64,000 nucleotides of DNA from Begonia masoniana (Eukaryota; Streptophyta; Magnoliopsida; Cucurbitales; Begoniaceae): positions 21,397,338-21,461,337 of the forward strand of contig CM039505.1 in NCBI GenBank assembly GCA_022432975.1, read 5' to 3'. The notes beneath the pieces are model-generated. The model was not told the origin of the DNA. It did not search any database and worked only from the letters and a program-made list of their open reading frames with translations. The translations under genes and the position numbers were made by a program. This document shows, one piece after another, positions 13,431-24,601 of this stretch (position 1 is its first letter; each line of letters begins with the position of its first letter).

Positions 13431-14494
13431 GGAACCACTCATAACATCCAACATTTCGCGGATTCAGATAACTTCCAAACTGTCTGTGCCCTTGTTATTG
13501 ATCCCCTTCATCATACCTCTTATAAATCTCTCTCTACTCCAAGTTGCTAAAGTCGCAGAAAGAAACTGCTCACCCTTTTCCTACCAATTCGCATCCTTGA
13601 ACATTTTCACTCCGTGAATACAACTTGACATCTACCTCCGATGATGTAAATTCCAACCTATCCTAAATCATCTCTTTTACGTACTCATTCTTATACCATC
13701 AATTTCTACCCCATCACACATCCTTTACAAAACTGACTGATAACCTAACATTCTTGTAACTAAATCTTTATTTCCTTTCTCCGCATCAATAACTAAATCC
13801 TTAGCCTTTCACCCGAATATTCAGTGTGTCACCCCTTTTTAAAAGTGTCGTCCACAATCTCATACATATTCCTTCTTTATACAGGCGTTAGAAATCCTTA
13901 TAACACCCGAATTTATATCTCCCAAGTAATGTTTTTTCAATTATACATCCTAATACCTTTGCCATAACCATGCTCGCAACACTCGTTTCGATTCTACTAT
14001 AACTTTAGTCACCTATTGATCTCTGGCGATCCGAAAGTCTCCAAAGTTCAAACAACTCTAACTATGTACTTTGACTCTCAACCATTCATGCATTCATTGA
14101 CTACAACTCAATCAATTATAACCTAAGCACTCAAACTTCTTTAACTCAGGTTCAGTTCTAGTTTTCTTGAATTAAGTCCGTTTAATTCTGCACTTCCTCC
14201 ATTCGGTGCTCACGAAACAGCACATAAAATTACTCTCAGCCTTCAATTTTTTTTTTTTCCGAACTTCCATATCCACGATCATTACATTTGACCTGCTAAC
14301 TTTTACCTCATTCTCTCCAATACCACCAAATTTCCTAAGTCTAATAATTAGTTCACTCTAAACTATCCACCCAACTATAGCATCGAGTACTCATCGAGTA
14401 TTGTAAAACCCCTAGGTCTCTAATTTAGATCATTCTAAGCTATACATCATAACACTAACCAGTCCTTCCAATTGTGACTTCACTTTAATCAACT

Positions 14495-15606
14495 TTAAGC
14501 AGACACTGAATTACTCAGCACAGTACCTGACACCATGGCTGGCTGGTCATCGTCACCCGTCTCCATCATGATGAATATCCTCGACTTCAACTTAGCAGAG
14601 CCACTCTTTAAAGCTGGACAATCCCTGTTAACATGGCCAACTTTATTACAGTTGTAGCATCGAATGACTCTGGGCTTCGGGCAATCCTTGAACGTGTGTC
14701 CAACTTCTTCACAGTTGAAACACTTTCCCGAACCAATTCTGCACTCGCCCGGGTGATTTCTCAAACATTTCGAACACTGAGGAAACTTCTCGGTATTTTG
14801 TACTTTCTTCTCCCTTCCCTGAATGCCTTAGCCTTCACTGGGCCTCTTCATCTTTCGCTGTTGGTGCGACTGAATGAACTCTCGTGGAGCTTCTCTTGGT
14901 CCAATACACTTCATTTCCGCCTCCTCCACCTTCAGCGCCATGTCCACAACTTCACTGTAAGTCAAGCCCTTAATGCCAGAAATCTTCACTCCTCTGTAAA
15001 TCTCTAGTTTCAGTCCATGTACAAACTAGAAAACTTCATCTTCATTCCTGTGCACGAGGTGTCCAGCAAACCTGGATAGGGACTCAAATTGTCTGCTATA
15101 CTTAGACACAGATCCCATTTGTTTCAAGTGCAGAAACTCCACTTTCTTCGAAGTCTAGACAGTGCTACTAAAGTATTTCTCATAGAAAGCTTCATTGAAT
15201 TGTGCCCAAGACATTGCCAGGACATCAGTGGTGGTCTCCATCATTTCCCACCGAAGCTGAGCATCACTGGCTAAATGGAACGTTGCCAAAGTGACTTTGT
15301 CTTTTTCTCCAATATTGGCATATCTGAACATACTCTCAATTTTCTTAAGTCATTCCTCGGCAACAATCAGATCAAATGACTGTCCATTAAACGTGGGCGG
15401 TTGTAACCTCCGAATTTGTCCCCCGATTTCTCATTGCTGGCACTCGAGTTGGCACTCCCTTGCACCTCTCGGTTTAGTAGTAGTCCCAATTGTTCGGACT
15501 GCTGACGCACCAAATCTGTCAGCTGCCTAATCACACTGGGATCCTCCTCACTTCTCAGATTTGGTATCTCTCTCGGTACTATTGGTCTTCCTGGTTGTCT
15601 AGACAT
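14495..15606 (-). pseudogene. Decayed gag of retrotransposon 2
   Basis: The minus frame starts MSRQPGRPIVPREIPN at 15606; an in-frame ATG lies further upstream. The N-terminus RQLTDLVRQQSEQLGLLL aligns with [18 protein letters not shown] of retrotransposon 1. The middle is split by frameshifts and stops between about 14770 and 15370. The C-terminal part has CFNCEEVGHTFKDC and a second CCHC knuckle CYNCNKVGHVNRDC, so two knuckles remain intact. The frame ends about where the protease should begin. Gag packages element RNA into virus-like particles in the cytoplasm; this copy cannot encode a full one. Confidence 0.85.
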
Positions 15607-15746
15607 TTTGCTATATTCATGGACAAGGTTATTTACTCTCATAAATATCTAATAACTAAAGTTAACATAAACACTTACAATTGTTGAAGTACTCCCACGC
15701 GACGATTGGTACTGATGAGTAATCTTTTGAACGGTTTAACAAAATG

Positions 15747-15758
15747 GCTCTGATACCA
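15747..15758 (-). other. Primer binding site, initiator tRNA-Met
   Basis: Minus strand TGGTATCAGAGC, three bases inside the 5' LTR of retrotransposon 2. Confidence 0.9.
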
Positions 15759-15761
15759 TAC

Positions 15762-18016
15762 TGTAACGCCCCGAGTTAATCAACCCGGTTTGTTACTCAT
15801 GCTAACTAAACTGAACTAGGAAATTCTGGCAAAATTTAAAACTCCACTCAATGGCTAAAATCGACATTATTTCGAAACATCAAAACCTTGCAGCGGAAAA
15901 CATCTATGTAGAAAAGAATCATGACGAATACCGACTAGCAAAAACCTTGAGTTCAAAATCGTTAAAAACTTCTCTGTGACATCTGAAAATAATTCAACAA
16001 TACTACGCAATTCGTTGTCCAAAGATATAGACATTGCTTTGGACGATATCGCTTCAGACAACATTAATTTATACGACACCGTTTTGGACGACAACACTCT
16101 AGATGACAATTTTGGATGATGACTCATCCACTACTCTCTACAACAATTTACTTATGATTTTAGACGACTGTTCCTCAACGTCCACGGCTAGATAGATTTA
16201 TCGTCTGCGGGTTATCGTCCACAGACTTACTTAGACTTATCGTCCAGACCACGTGACTTTATCGTCCACAGTCCACGTGACTTTATCGTCCACGGGTTAC
16301 ATAAACTCATCGTCCACAGACTAACGTCCATAAATTTATCGTCCACAGACCACGTGATTTTACCGTTCCCAGTCCACGTGACTTTATAACTTTGGACGGC
16401 AACACTTCAGACAACTTGTCCACAAAATGGATAACTGTCTTCCCTGCGATTGTGGACGACTATTTTCTCCTACAGTTTGGACGACTATTTTGTCCACATA
16501 ACAGATGACTATTTTCACTTACAACTTTGGACGATGTTCTCGTCCACGACTTTGGACGATAATTCATCCACAACTCTAGACGACATTCCCAACAACTAAA
16601 CAATACTTTAAACGATTATGCACTAATCAGTGGACGATTCTGACTGCAAAGAGGACTTATAAATTTTGACAGCAACCATTCAAAACTACTTAAATCCATT
16701 TCTTACTCAAATCCAGAAAAAACTACAGTTAGAACCGACCATGTTTCATAACCAGAATAATTTCAAAACGAATCAAAAACATTAGAACTACCACTGCTAT
16801 TAAGATTCTCAGCACACACTGGCTAAACATTTTTCCACTAAATTCCACACATACTGCCACTAGTTAAATCGCCTCATCAGTGCACCAGATCGTGTCAATG
16901 GATGCACTCCACCAACTGCGCCTATTCTTAAGTATACTCAGAGAATTCACCTGTAGTCACCTCAACACCTACATCACAAAACTCATCTATTAGCCTAATG
17001 CTAAATAAGCAGAGCAATAATGAAATGAAACGCTGAAACATGAACCCTATTCATGCAGTTTCTACTTTCACAACTCAGTTGTATTTTCTGTTCATTCCCT
17101 GTTGATCCCCCTGTTCGATGGGAAGCGGATCAATTTTCCCAAAGTCTGCATCCTCTGACTCGATTAAGGGGCGGATTAGTTCCCTTAATAGCTGTTCTTA
17201 ATCCCCCTGTTCGATGGGAAGTGGATCATGTTTCCCAAAGCATACATCCTCTGTCTCGATTAAGGGGTGGATTAATTCCCTTAATAGTTAATCTGATTCA
17301 ATCTGTTCATGCCTTACCATGCCACTATATATGTAAATTCATTTTCGTATTCTCTCAAAAACATGATACATGCCAAACTAAAAATCATACAAAACACACA
17401 AGTACCCTATCGTTTTGTGATGTAGGCTCGAAGGCACACACATACTCTACTTACCTAGCTTCCTGGAAAATGTTTGGTTGTAAGCTACTTCAGGAGTTTG
17501 CTCAAACATAAAATCATAGACAGAGTATTAATTAAATCTTCACTAAACTCCATTCTAAACCATCCAGAAATCTAAGGAAGCTAGTTGGGAGCTCTGTTCT
17601 TCGAGCATTCCCTGATTTATCACAAAACCTGAATCCAACACTCACTTACAGCATTCTCAAAACACACATTTACAACCCCTCTGTTATCTAACCACTAAAA
17701 TAACAAGAAATCGAAGAAAAACTCACCTAGGTTGAAGAAATCAGGCAGGAGAATTGCCGGGAGCCACCTGCTGAGTTGAGCGCCGAAAAAGGAAAGAGTA
17801 ATAATGTGGCGGCTAAAACCCTTCACTAAACCCTTCATTTATATCATATATTTCACAAATTACACATATGCCTTTGACTAACCAAACTTTAACCTAACCA
17901 TTGTTTCTCTCATTCCCCTCCATTAACATACTCAAGCAATTAGTCATATCCCCCTTAACTCCATAAAAACGTACACTACTAACGTCAATTCAAGTCGATA
18001 ATTATCGGGTGCTACA
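15762..18016 (-). repeat. 5' LTR of retrotransposon 2
   Basis: 2255-bp partner of 10754-12878, with the same G-box array at about 16190-16390 and extra units. Two near-duplicate blocks (GATCCCCCTGTTCGATGGGA type) occur at about 17104-17285. Confidence 0.9.
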
Positions 18017-18525
18017 GTAACGCCTCGGGGACCATTATAAAGGTAAACAGTGTGGTGTGGGGGTTTGGGTGTGACTTGTAGGCCCCATTTTTGGAGGAAC
18101 CGGGACAGTGGCGACGTGCCGATAAATAGTGTGGTGTACAGACCGACTACCCAGTGTGGTTACATTCCAAACCTCGGTGAAATGCGATGCAGTGAGATGA
18201 TGACAACGTGTGTAGAGACCTGCATGTGATAGGATTGCATAACCAGTTTTCATGCTTCACGTTTATTTTTCAGCACTTTACTTACTAAGCTTTGAGCTTA
18301 CAGTGTGTTCTGTGGTGTAGGTACTGTTGAGCTGGTGGGTGTGTACCGAGAGTCTGACCAGGAGTAGGTGGCAGTTGGTAGCGTGCGGCCAGGGCCCCGG
18401 TGGATGGCAGTGTTTGGGCGACCCGACCCATTGAGCTATTGTATGGTGTTGATCGGGAGTAGGGCTTTTTGTCTTTTGTTGGGGTATTTTGTATTTGTTG
18501 TATGTAGTCATAGTTAAGGGTGATG
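18017..18525 (+). repeat. Fragment of an older LTR (right half)
   Basis: No gene. It shares GGACAGTGGCGACGTGCC and CGACCGACTA words with 10576-10753. Further on it has the LTR-type stretch TTACTAAGCTTTGAGCTTAC followed by GTGGTGTAG|GTACTG. This matches the second-acceptor motif seen in the other LTRs here, in plus orientation. Confidence 0.55.
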
Positions 18526-19248
18526 TGTAAAATCCGTCAAATTTTAATTTTTGTAAAAATTTGGGTAAATTTTTCGCGTAATTTAGAGTGTAAATTTTGG
18601 GATTAATTTCGCTAATTCCCGATAGGAATTGAAATTAGAAATCAAACTTTAAATGGTTTTATTATAAAATAAATAAAAGATTTAAATAAATAAAATATAA
18701 AATAAAACAATTAAGTTAATTCATAAATAAAATAAATTGAATTAAATGTTAAGAGATAAGGTTTCTAATAGAAACCTTATCCCTGCCTCCCTGCCGACAG
18801 AACCACGAAACAGAAGGAGAGAGAGAGAGAGGAAAAGGAGAGAGAACCGAGAAAGGGAGGAAGCGCCGACGTTCGATTCGCCTCCGTTCGTCGAGTTTTT
18901 GGTGTCAAAACGTTCGTCTCGAAGCGTAGATCAACGTTTGTGAAAGGCGTTTAATCTCTTGCGCAAGATGGTAAAATTATAAACATTAATATTCTGTGTC
19001 TTGAGGAAGAGTATTAAACGTAATGTAATAGCTACAGCTGCAAAGATGTGCTGACATGGAGACATGGATGATATGAGATCCTCAGTTTCTTCGATCTTTA
19101 GTTTCTTATTGATTAGGTGTTGGATATCTATTGTGTGTGAAAAATATGGCCTCATTGGCCTCTTGACTGTGTATTTGGAATGACCCTCAGCTTCCTTGGT
19201 AACTTCTCAATTCGAAATCCATTTATATAAAACATCAGTAAGAAATAG
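18526..19248 (+). repeat. LTR-like fragment, cut by assembly gap
   Basis: Begins TGTAAAATCCG, then AT-rich AATAAATAAA runs, a perfect hairpin, a GAGA-rich tract and a GC-rich CGCCGACG stretch. This order closely parallels the first 500 bp of solo LTR G (53142 onward). The right end is lost in the N gap. No reading frame is convincing. Confidence 0.5.
18755..18781. repeat. Perfect inverted repeat (hairpin)
   Basis: Arms GATAAGGTTTCT and AGAAACCTTATC are perfect 12-bp complements around a 3-base loop AAT. A hairpin of different sequence sits at the matching place in LTR G (53542-53571). Confidence 0.85.
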
Positions 19249-19348
19249 NNNNNNNNNNNNNNNNNNNNNNNNNNNNNNNNNNNNNNNNNNNNNNNNNNNN
19301 NNNNNNNNNNNNNNNNNNNNNNNNNNNNNNNNNNNNNNNNNNNNNNNN
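19249..19348. other. Assembly gap (100 N)
   Basis: Exactly 100 N, the usual placeholder for a gap of unknown size. Order across it depends on scaffolding. Confidence 0.99.
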
Positions 19349-21532
19349 TTAATATAATAATTATAAATAGTTAACTTATATGCACAAAATAATGTTGATA
19401 CGTAGTAAATATTTAAAACAAATACGATAAGAAGGTTAAACGTATCATTAATTTTTAGGGTTAAAGTACAATTTGTTCCTTACACCCTAGGTGAAATAGA
19501 CAATTTACATCGTAAACTTGGATAATAAGCAAGAATAACCTTAATATATTATAATGGGCAATATAGCCCATATACGTCATATTTTTCGTTAAGTTGTCAC
19601 GTTTTTTGCATATGTCTATTTTTTTTCCGAAATGCCCCTGCACTTAAGTCAGAACCGTTTTCAGAACCGAAACAAATCGGTTCGGTTCACTAATCAGATT
19701 AAAAAAAAAACCCTAAGTTAACCCTATCATTTCGTTAACGACTTTACTGCTGATTCCGCCATTTGAGTCAATCATCAATCGAGCTCTGGGATAAACCTCT
19801 TTCCACTCACCTTCTTCCCGTCTGCTTCTACTCTTCAATGCGGGATTCTCTCTCGGCTTCTTCCACCATTCTACAAAACTCCATGGCTCCACCGTTCACA
19901 ATTCTGTGTATTCTCGTGGTAGGTCCCTCACCTTCTTCCGTCGCTGATGTTGTCGCAACTATTCGGTCTGGCATCGTGAACAAATTCCCAAATTTTCTGG
20001 GCAAAGCGCTCAAGCTACAGAATTTCGCTATTCTTTCTCCCTGTATGACTGCCTTCCAGTCTGTTAAGTTTCTGCAATTCCCAGGGTATTCCGACTTGAG
20101 CTTCGTTTGGGTCACAATGCCGATTTCTGCATCTGATCCCATGTTGCCTATCTGCTTATTCGTCTTCATTTAGCTTATTTTGGTGTTCAAATGGGGTGTA
20201 GGTCTTGGATCATTTGAAGGGATTTTATAAGTGAGAAGAAAGAAAATTGCAGAAGAAGATTGAAGACGAAGGGGTGACGACAAAATGGGAGAAGAATTCT
20301 CTGATACTTGAACAGTCTTGGAGTCAAAGGCTAGTGAGGTTTCCTGAAATCTTCCTGTGCACGAAGGTGGTATTGATGGCCATACAAAAAATTTGATAGT
20401 AGGACAGTGATGACGTGCTCCTTGGTTTTCGATTCCCTTAACCTGATCAAGGGTGGGTATTGGTTCAGGTTGGTGTCATGACAGATTGTCGATTGTCGGC
20501 CACTCGGGTGATCTTTGGATCGCTATCATAGTTTCCTCTAGCCTCAGAGACGTTGTTTGGTTTTGGAAGTGGTCATTGTGTTACGCTCCATTTTCACTAA
20601 TGACGTTTTTTGTGAAAAATGGTGATGGTTATTTTGTTGTATATCTATCTATGTACGTGACGGATTTATAATTATCTCACTGAGAGCTTGTGGAGTCGGT
20701 TTTTGTTAAAAAGAATGAAAGATGTTTCTCTAATTGTTTTATAACTCATGCATAGTTTGAATTTTAATCATGCTTTTGAAATAATGATAGAAAACTTGTT
20801 TTTAAAAAAGATGCATTAGTCATAACATTTATATTGAGTTAGTCACTCACCCCAACGACCCTTGTCCCAATCCAAGTAAAGAGAAGAGCTGTTAGGGGCT
20901 GGCTTCAGTGAAGATCGGAAGAGACTCTTATTATTCTTTTTCCCTTAAAGCGCTATTTATATTTCCTTAGTAAGAATTTAGTTTGTTGAACTCGGTATTT
21001 GTAACCATAATTGATTGATTGAATTTTCTTTACTTTCATACACATTTGGATGTTGTTAAACATTTATCTTTGTTATATTATCTGCTTGGGATCTCACTAT
21101 GTAGATTTGGCTGTAAATATTCCCAAGACTTACGCTGTCAAATCTAACCTTGGACTAGGTAAACGAGTTTTTTTTTTTTTTCAAAATCGGGTCGTCAAAC
21201 CCGGCGTTTCTACTCCGCCATTTCCCTAGGTCGTGACACAATCCAACGTAGGCAACTTGACATGATTTAACATGAGAGATGCAACGCAAGCAACTCAGCT
21301 CAATCAAAAGCAAATCCAAAATACTGAACTCTAACATTATCTATTTTCAAAGAAATTCTAGTGCAGGGAAATAAATTTGCAAAAACTTCAACGAAATAAC
21401 AACAATATTCTTCTCTTCCACAAAGGCCTCTATCGATCCAACTTAGCAACTGATACCATCAAGAAGAAATCAAATCTCCTCATCCATGATATCAAAGTTG
21501 GTCACAACGAAATGCATGTGACCTTGTTGAAG
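19349..21532. other. Unassigned sequence with opposing short ORFs
   Basis: No recognised gene. Two overlapping ORFs occupy 19763-20173 (plus, 136 codons) and 19828-20169 (minus, 113 codons). Neither shows a known domain; the minus one is hydrophilic and charged, the plus one largely hydrophobic. At most one can be real, and I cannot choose. Around 20402 the words GGACAGTGATGACGTGC resemble the old LTR motif at 10578 and 18113. The stretch 20830-21160 looks like the end of an LTR-type repeat but has no partner. The last 370 bp should be copia K flank if the ACTCC duplication of LTR F is real, but I see no copia protein in it. Confidence 0.3.
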
Positions 21533-21810
21533 ACTCCTGTAATAACTTAGGGTTCAATTCCAAAGGTTAAATTCAAATTTGAAATTCAATTTCAAAAATT
21601 TCTCAAACAAAAACCAATCAGATTTTCAGAAAACCAATCGGATTTTTCAGAGAAAAATCCAAACACCAAGAGAATGAACATAGTTTGGAAGTCGTCCAGA
21701 AACAAGAGGAAGCTCAGATTCTGCAGCTCGAAAAATTTGAGCTAACCTGTTGCAACCCGAGAAATCCGAGATTACCCAGATTTCACGGGAGGCGCGGGGT
21801 GAACCTCCCC

Positions 21811-21820
21811 CTATATATAG
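21811..21820 (+). promoter_or_regulatory. Putative TATA box of LTR F
   Basis: CTATATATAG lies about 275 bp into the LTR, followed by a CT-rich leader. This is the only strong TATA-like word in this LTR segment. The start site is inferred. Confidence 0.5.
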
Positions 21821-22194
21821 AGCCTTCGGTGGAGGAGGAAACTCACACCAAAGCTCTCATCTCCCTTTCGAGTTCTTCAGAGAGCTTACCTCAGTTCGCA
21901 GCTCCGATCACTGCAGCAGTGAGCTCCGACCCAAGCAGTGCTCTGATGAAGTTTTCCTCTCTAGCAACCGAGCACCGACGAAGTTTCCTTGACCTCCGTC
22001 GACAACCCATCAGAGTTAAGTCTCTCCCTCTCAATCTCTGATTTTCTCTCTGTCGTGCCCTCTCTCACTCTCCCTCTCTGATTCTCTCTCTCTTGGTAGA
22101 AAATGCGAAGAAGAAAGGCTCTAATTCAGTTTTAAGGAAAAACTGAACCGGTTCGCTTATTTCAATCCAGACTAAACCGGACCAACAGTGAACC

Positions 22195-22325
22195 AAACCG
22201 ACCCGACCCTACCCGCACTATTCATGACCCGACCCAACACTGTTCATCGACCCGATCCGCACTGTTCACAACTCGACCCGGCACTGTTCACCGACCCAAT
22301 TCAACACTATTCACCCGAACCAGAT
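22195..22325. repeat. Imperfect tandem repeat in LTR F
   Basis: Four to five degenerate units of about 25 bp combine CGACCCGACC-like and CACTGTTCA words. It is GC-richer than its surroundings and encodes nothing obvious. Confidence 0.7.
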
Positions 22326-23152
22326 TTCAACCCGAATCAATCTGGACCGATCGAAGATTGAACCGGTAAGGAATTTCTGCCCAAATTCTTCTAAAGTTGG
22401 AAAAATTTAAGTGAAATTTTAACATTGATATCCGAATTAGGCAGGAAAAATTTTGGAACTATCCGATTCAATCCAAATTGATCCAACCGATCTGATCCGA
22501 CCTAAGATTTCAACGTAAGAAATTTCTGCTCAAATTTCTTTGAAATTGGATTAATTTAGTATGATTTTAATACAAAGATTTTATTTGAGCAGGATACTAT
22601 TTTGGATTTTTGGAATATCTCAATAATCATTAATTGCTCGGAATCCAAATAAGTGTAAATACAATGTTTTGGCTACGGCCTTACATCACATAATAGAAAT
22701 TACTTTTTTTATTATTGTTTTAATTTATCACACGTTTTCGATGGTTGAGCATATATATTAGAGCATCGACATAGAAATATTTAAAAGATAAAATAAATAG
22801 GACATTTGCATGTGTATGAAAAAGTAAAAGAGAATTGACGGCAAATACGTGATGGTAAGAGCTTGATCGTTAAAAATAAAAGTAAAAGTAAAAGATGACG
22901 AAGCCATGAGATGACTAAGTCTTCAAAGAAGGTTGAGTTTCAACCAGTATGTAACTGTTAATAGGATTCGGTAAAAATAAAAGTTTTGCAACTTGCACGT
23001 ATTTCCACTTATTGAGATTTTTCATAGTTTTTAACTTGTGATGTAGGTGAATTTTTATCTGAGGAAGAACTAGCTGCAATTGAGAACCCTCCAGTGACAA
23101 GCGAGCATATAGATGAAGAACAAATTGTTGATTTCGAGAAAAATAATTTAAA

Positions 23153-23370
23153 GGATTAAGTGCAAAAAAAAACTTCAACTATCGAAAAACTGCAAAAAAA
23201 AAGCTTCAACTATCGAAAGTGCAAAATAAAGCTCTGGCGGATACCCGCGCACACCCCCATAGAGGGTGAAGCGGGTACCCGCCCCATTGAGCGGGTACCC
23301 GCCTAACGCGGGGGGTCACGCGGGTAACCGCTGACCCCCCACGTTAGGCGGATACCCGCGCACCCCTCGC
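23153..23370 (+). repeat. Left terminal inverted repeat of the MULE
   Basis: Order: GGATTAAGTGC, A-run, CTTCAACTATCG, a second A-run with the same word, AAGCTCT, then GC-rich palindrome units. The right end repeats this order inverted from 49814 with scattered differences, for roughly 210 bp. Confidence 0.9.
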
Positions 23371-23520
23371 AGAGGGTGCAGCGGGTACCCGCCCCATTGA
23401 GCGGGTACCCGCTGCTTTGACGCGGGCCCTCGCCGAGCAAGTGAACTCTCTGAAACCGCTGACCCCCCGCGTCAGGCGGGTACCCGCTGCTTTGACGCGG
23501 TCCCCCACCGAGCACGTGAA
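23215..23520. repeat. GC-rich palindromic array, left MULE arm
   Basis: About nine copies or near-copies of the 12-bp palindrome GCGGGTACCCGC, spaced by stretches such as CCCATTGA and GACCCCCC. A longer unit (TGCTTTGACGCGG..GTGAACTCTCTGAAA) occurs twice at about 23410-23455 and 23485-23530. It contrasts sharply with the AT-rich surroundings. Confidence 0.9.
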
Positions 23521-23539
23521 CTCTCTGAAATATTCGCAG

Positions 23540-24302
23540 CACGGGTATACTGTGGGCGAATAATTTCTGAAAAAGAACCCCAAAACGGTCGACCGTGCTA
23601 TGAATACGGTCGACTGTTGTAGTGCCTATTTAATCTCACCCCCTCCTCTTGTTTTTCACAGCTCACTTTCTCTCCACTCTCTCCTCGTCCCCTCCTCTTT
23701 TTCACAGCCCACTTACTCTTCATTCCCTTCTATTAGTTTTTTTTCTCCACCTCTCCTCTCCTGACAGATTTATTTCAAAGGTATTATTTATGAATATTAA
23801 TGTATATTTCATTAAATATTATTTTACTGTTATTTACAATTTTATTATTTTTGAATTATTTATTATAGTAATTATGAATTAATTAATTAGAACTATTTTA
23901 CTGTTTATAAATTATTTATTATGATTAGTAATTATGAATATTAATGTATGTATTTCATTATTTCTGAATTATTTACTATAGTAATTATTTTTAAATTATT
24001 TATTATAGTAATTATTAATTAATTAATTAATTAATATTATTTTACTGTTTATGAATTATTTATTAGGATTAGTAGTTATGAATATTAATGTATATTTCAT
24101 TATTTCTGAAGTATTTATTATAGTAAAAATTGGTGAATTATTTTATTACAGTAATTATTTCTGAATTATTTATTATAGTAATTATTTACAGTATATTTTT
24201 TTATAGTAATTATTAATATGTGTATTTCACTTTTAATTATTTTGATACTATTTACAAATTTATTATTTCGGAATTTTTATTTTTATTTTTTTTTTGTTGA
24301 CA
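23540..24302 (+). other. MULE 5' arm, non-coding
   Basis: A CT-rich tract (23640-23765) is followed by an AT-rich run of repeated TGAATTATTTATTATAGTAAT words up to the transposase ATG. It could be promoter, leader and a 5' untranslated intron; CAAAG|GTATTATT at about 23779 is a possible donor. No ORF is supported. Confidence 0.45.
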
Positions 24303-24601
24303 ATGGATCCAAGAAGATTTATCGATTTAAATGAGCAAACAAATTTTGATGTCGATATGGATTGGAATTCGCATACTAATAATGAAGAAATTGAGACGTA
24401 TTCGACATCTGTAACTCTAGACGAGGAGCTGTGAACACCGATCGAATCAGACGTTGATGAGGTGAAAACTTACCGGTATGTGAAGAAAACTCAAACGATT
24501 TTTGTTTGGGAAGAACATATAGTTATATAAAAGAAATTAAAAAGGAAATAGAACTATATTCTTTGAAAGAGGGTTTCGACATCACATTTGTCCAAAGTGA
24601 T

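Larger units (their letters stand above)
10754..18016 (-). mobile_element. Retrotransposon 2: defective chromovirus with decayed gag
   Basis: LTRs at 10754-12878 and 15762-18016 surround a short 2.9-kb internal region on minus. Termini are TGTAACGCCC to GGGTGCTACA on plus. The primer site TGGTATCAGAGC (minus) is at 15747-15758 and the purine tract at 12879-12892. Flanks are GTAGC on the left and GTAAC on the right, a target-site duplication with one mismatch. Only gag and an integrase-end remnant are recognisable; protease, reverse transcriptase, RNase H and most integrase are gone. It could move only with proteins supplied by a relative. Confidence 0.9.

Noticed and set aside
20912..20923. 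AGATCGGAAGAG, identical to the start of a sequencing adapter
   Set aside because: Only 12 bases match and the next base diverges; it is not at a contig edge. Chance is more likely than contamination.
23303..23583. Overlapping minus ORFs of about 79 codons in the GC-rich MULE arm
   Set aside because: They are translations of the palindromic terminal array; no stops occur only because of GC content.
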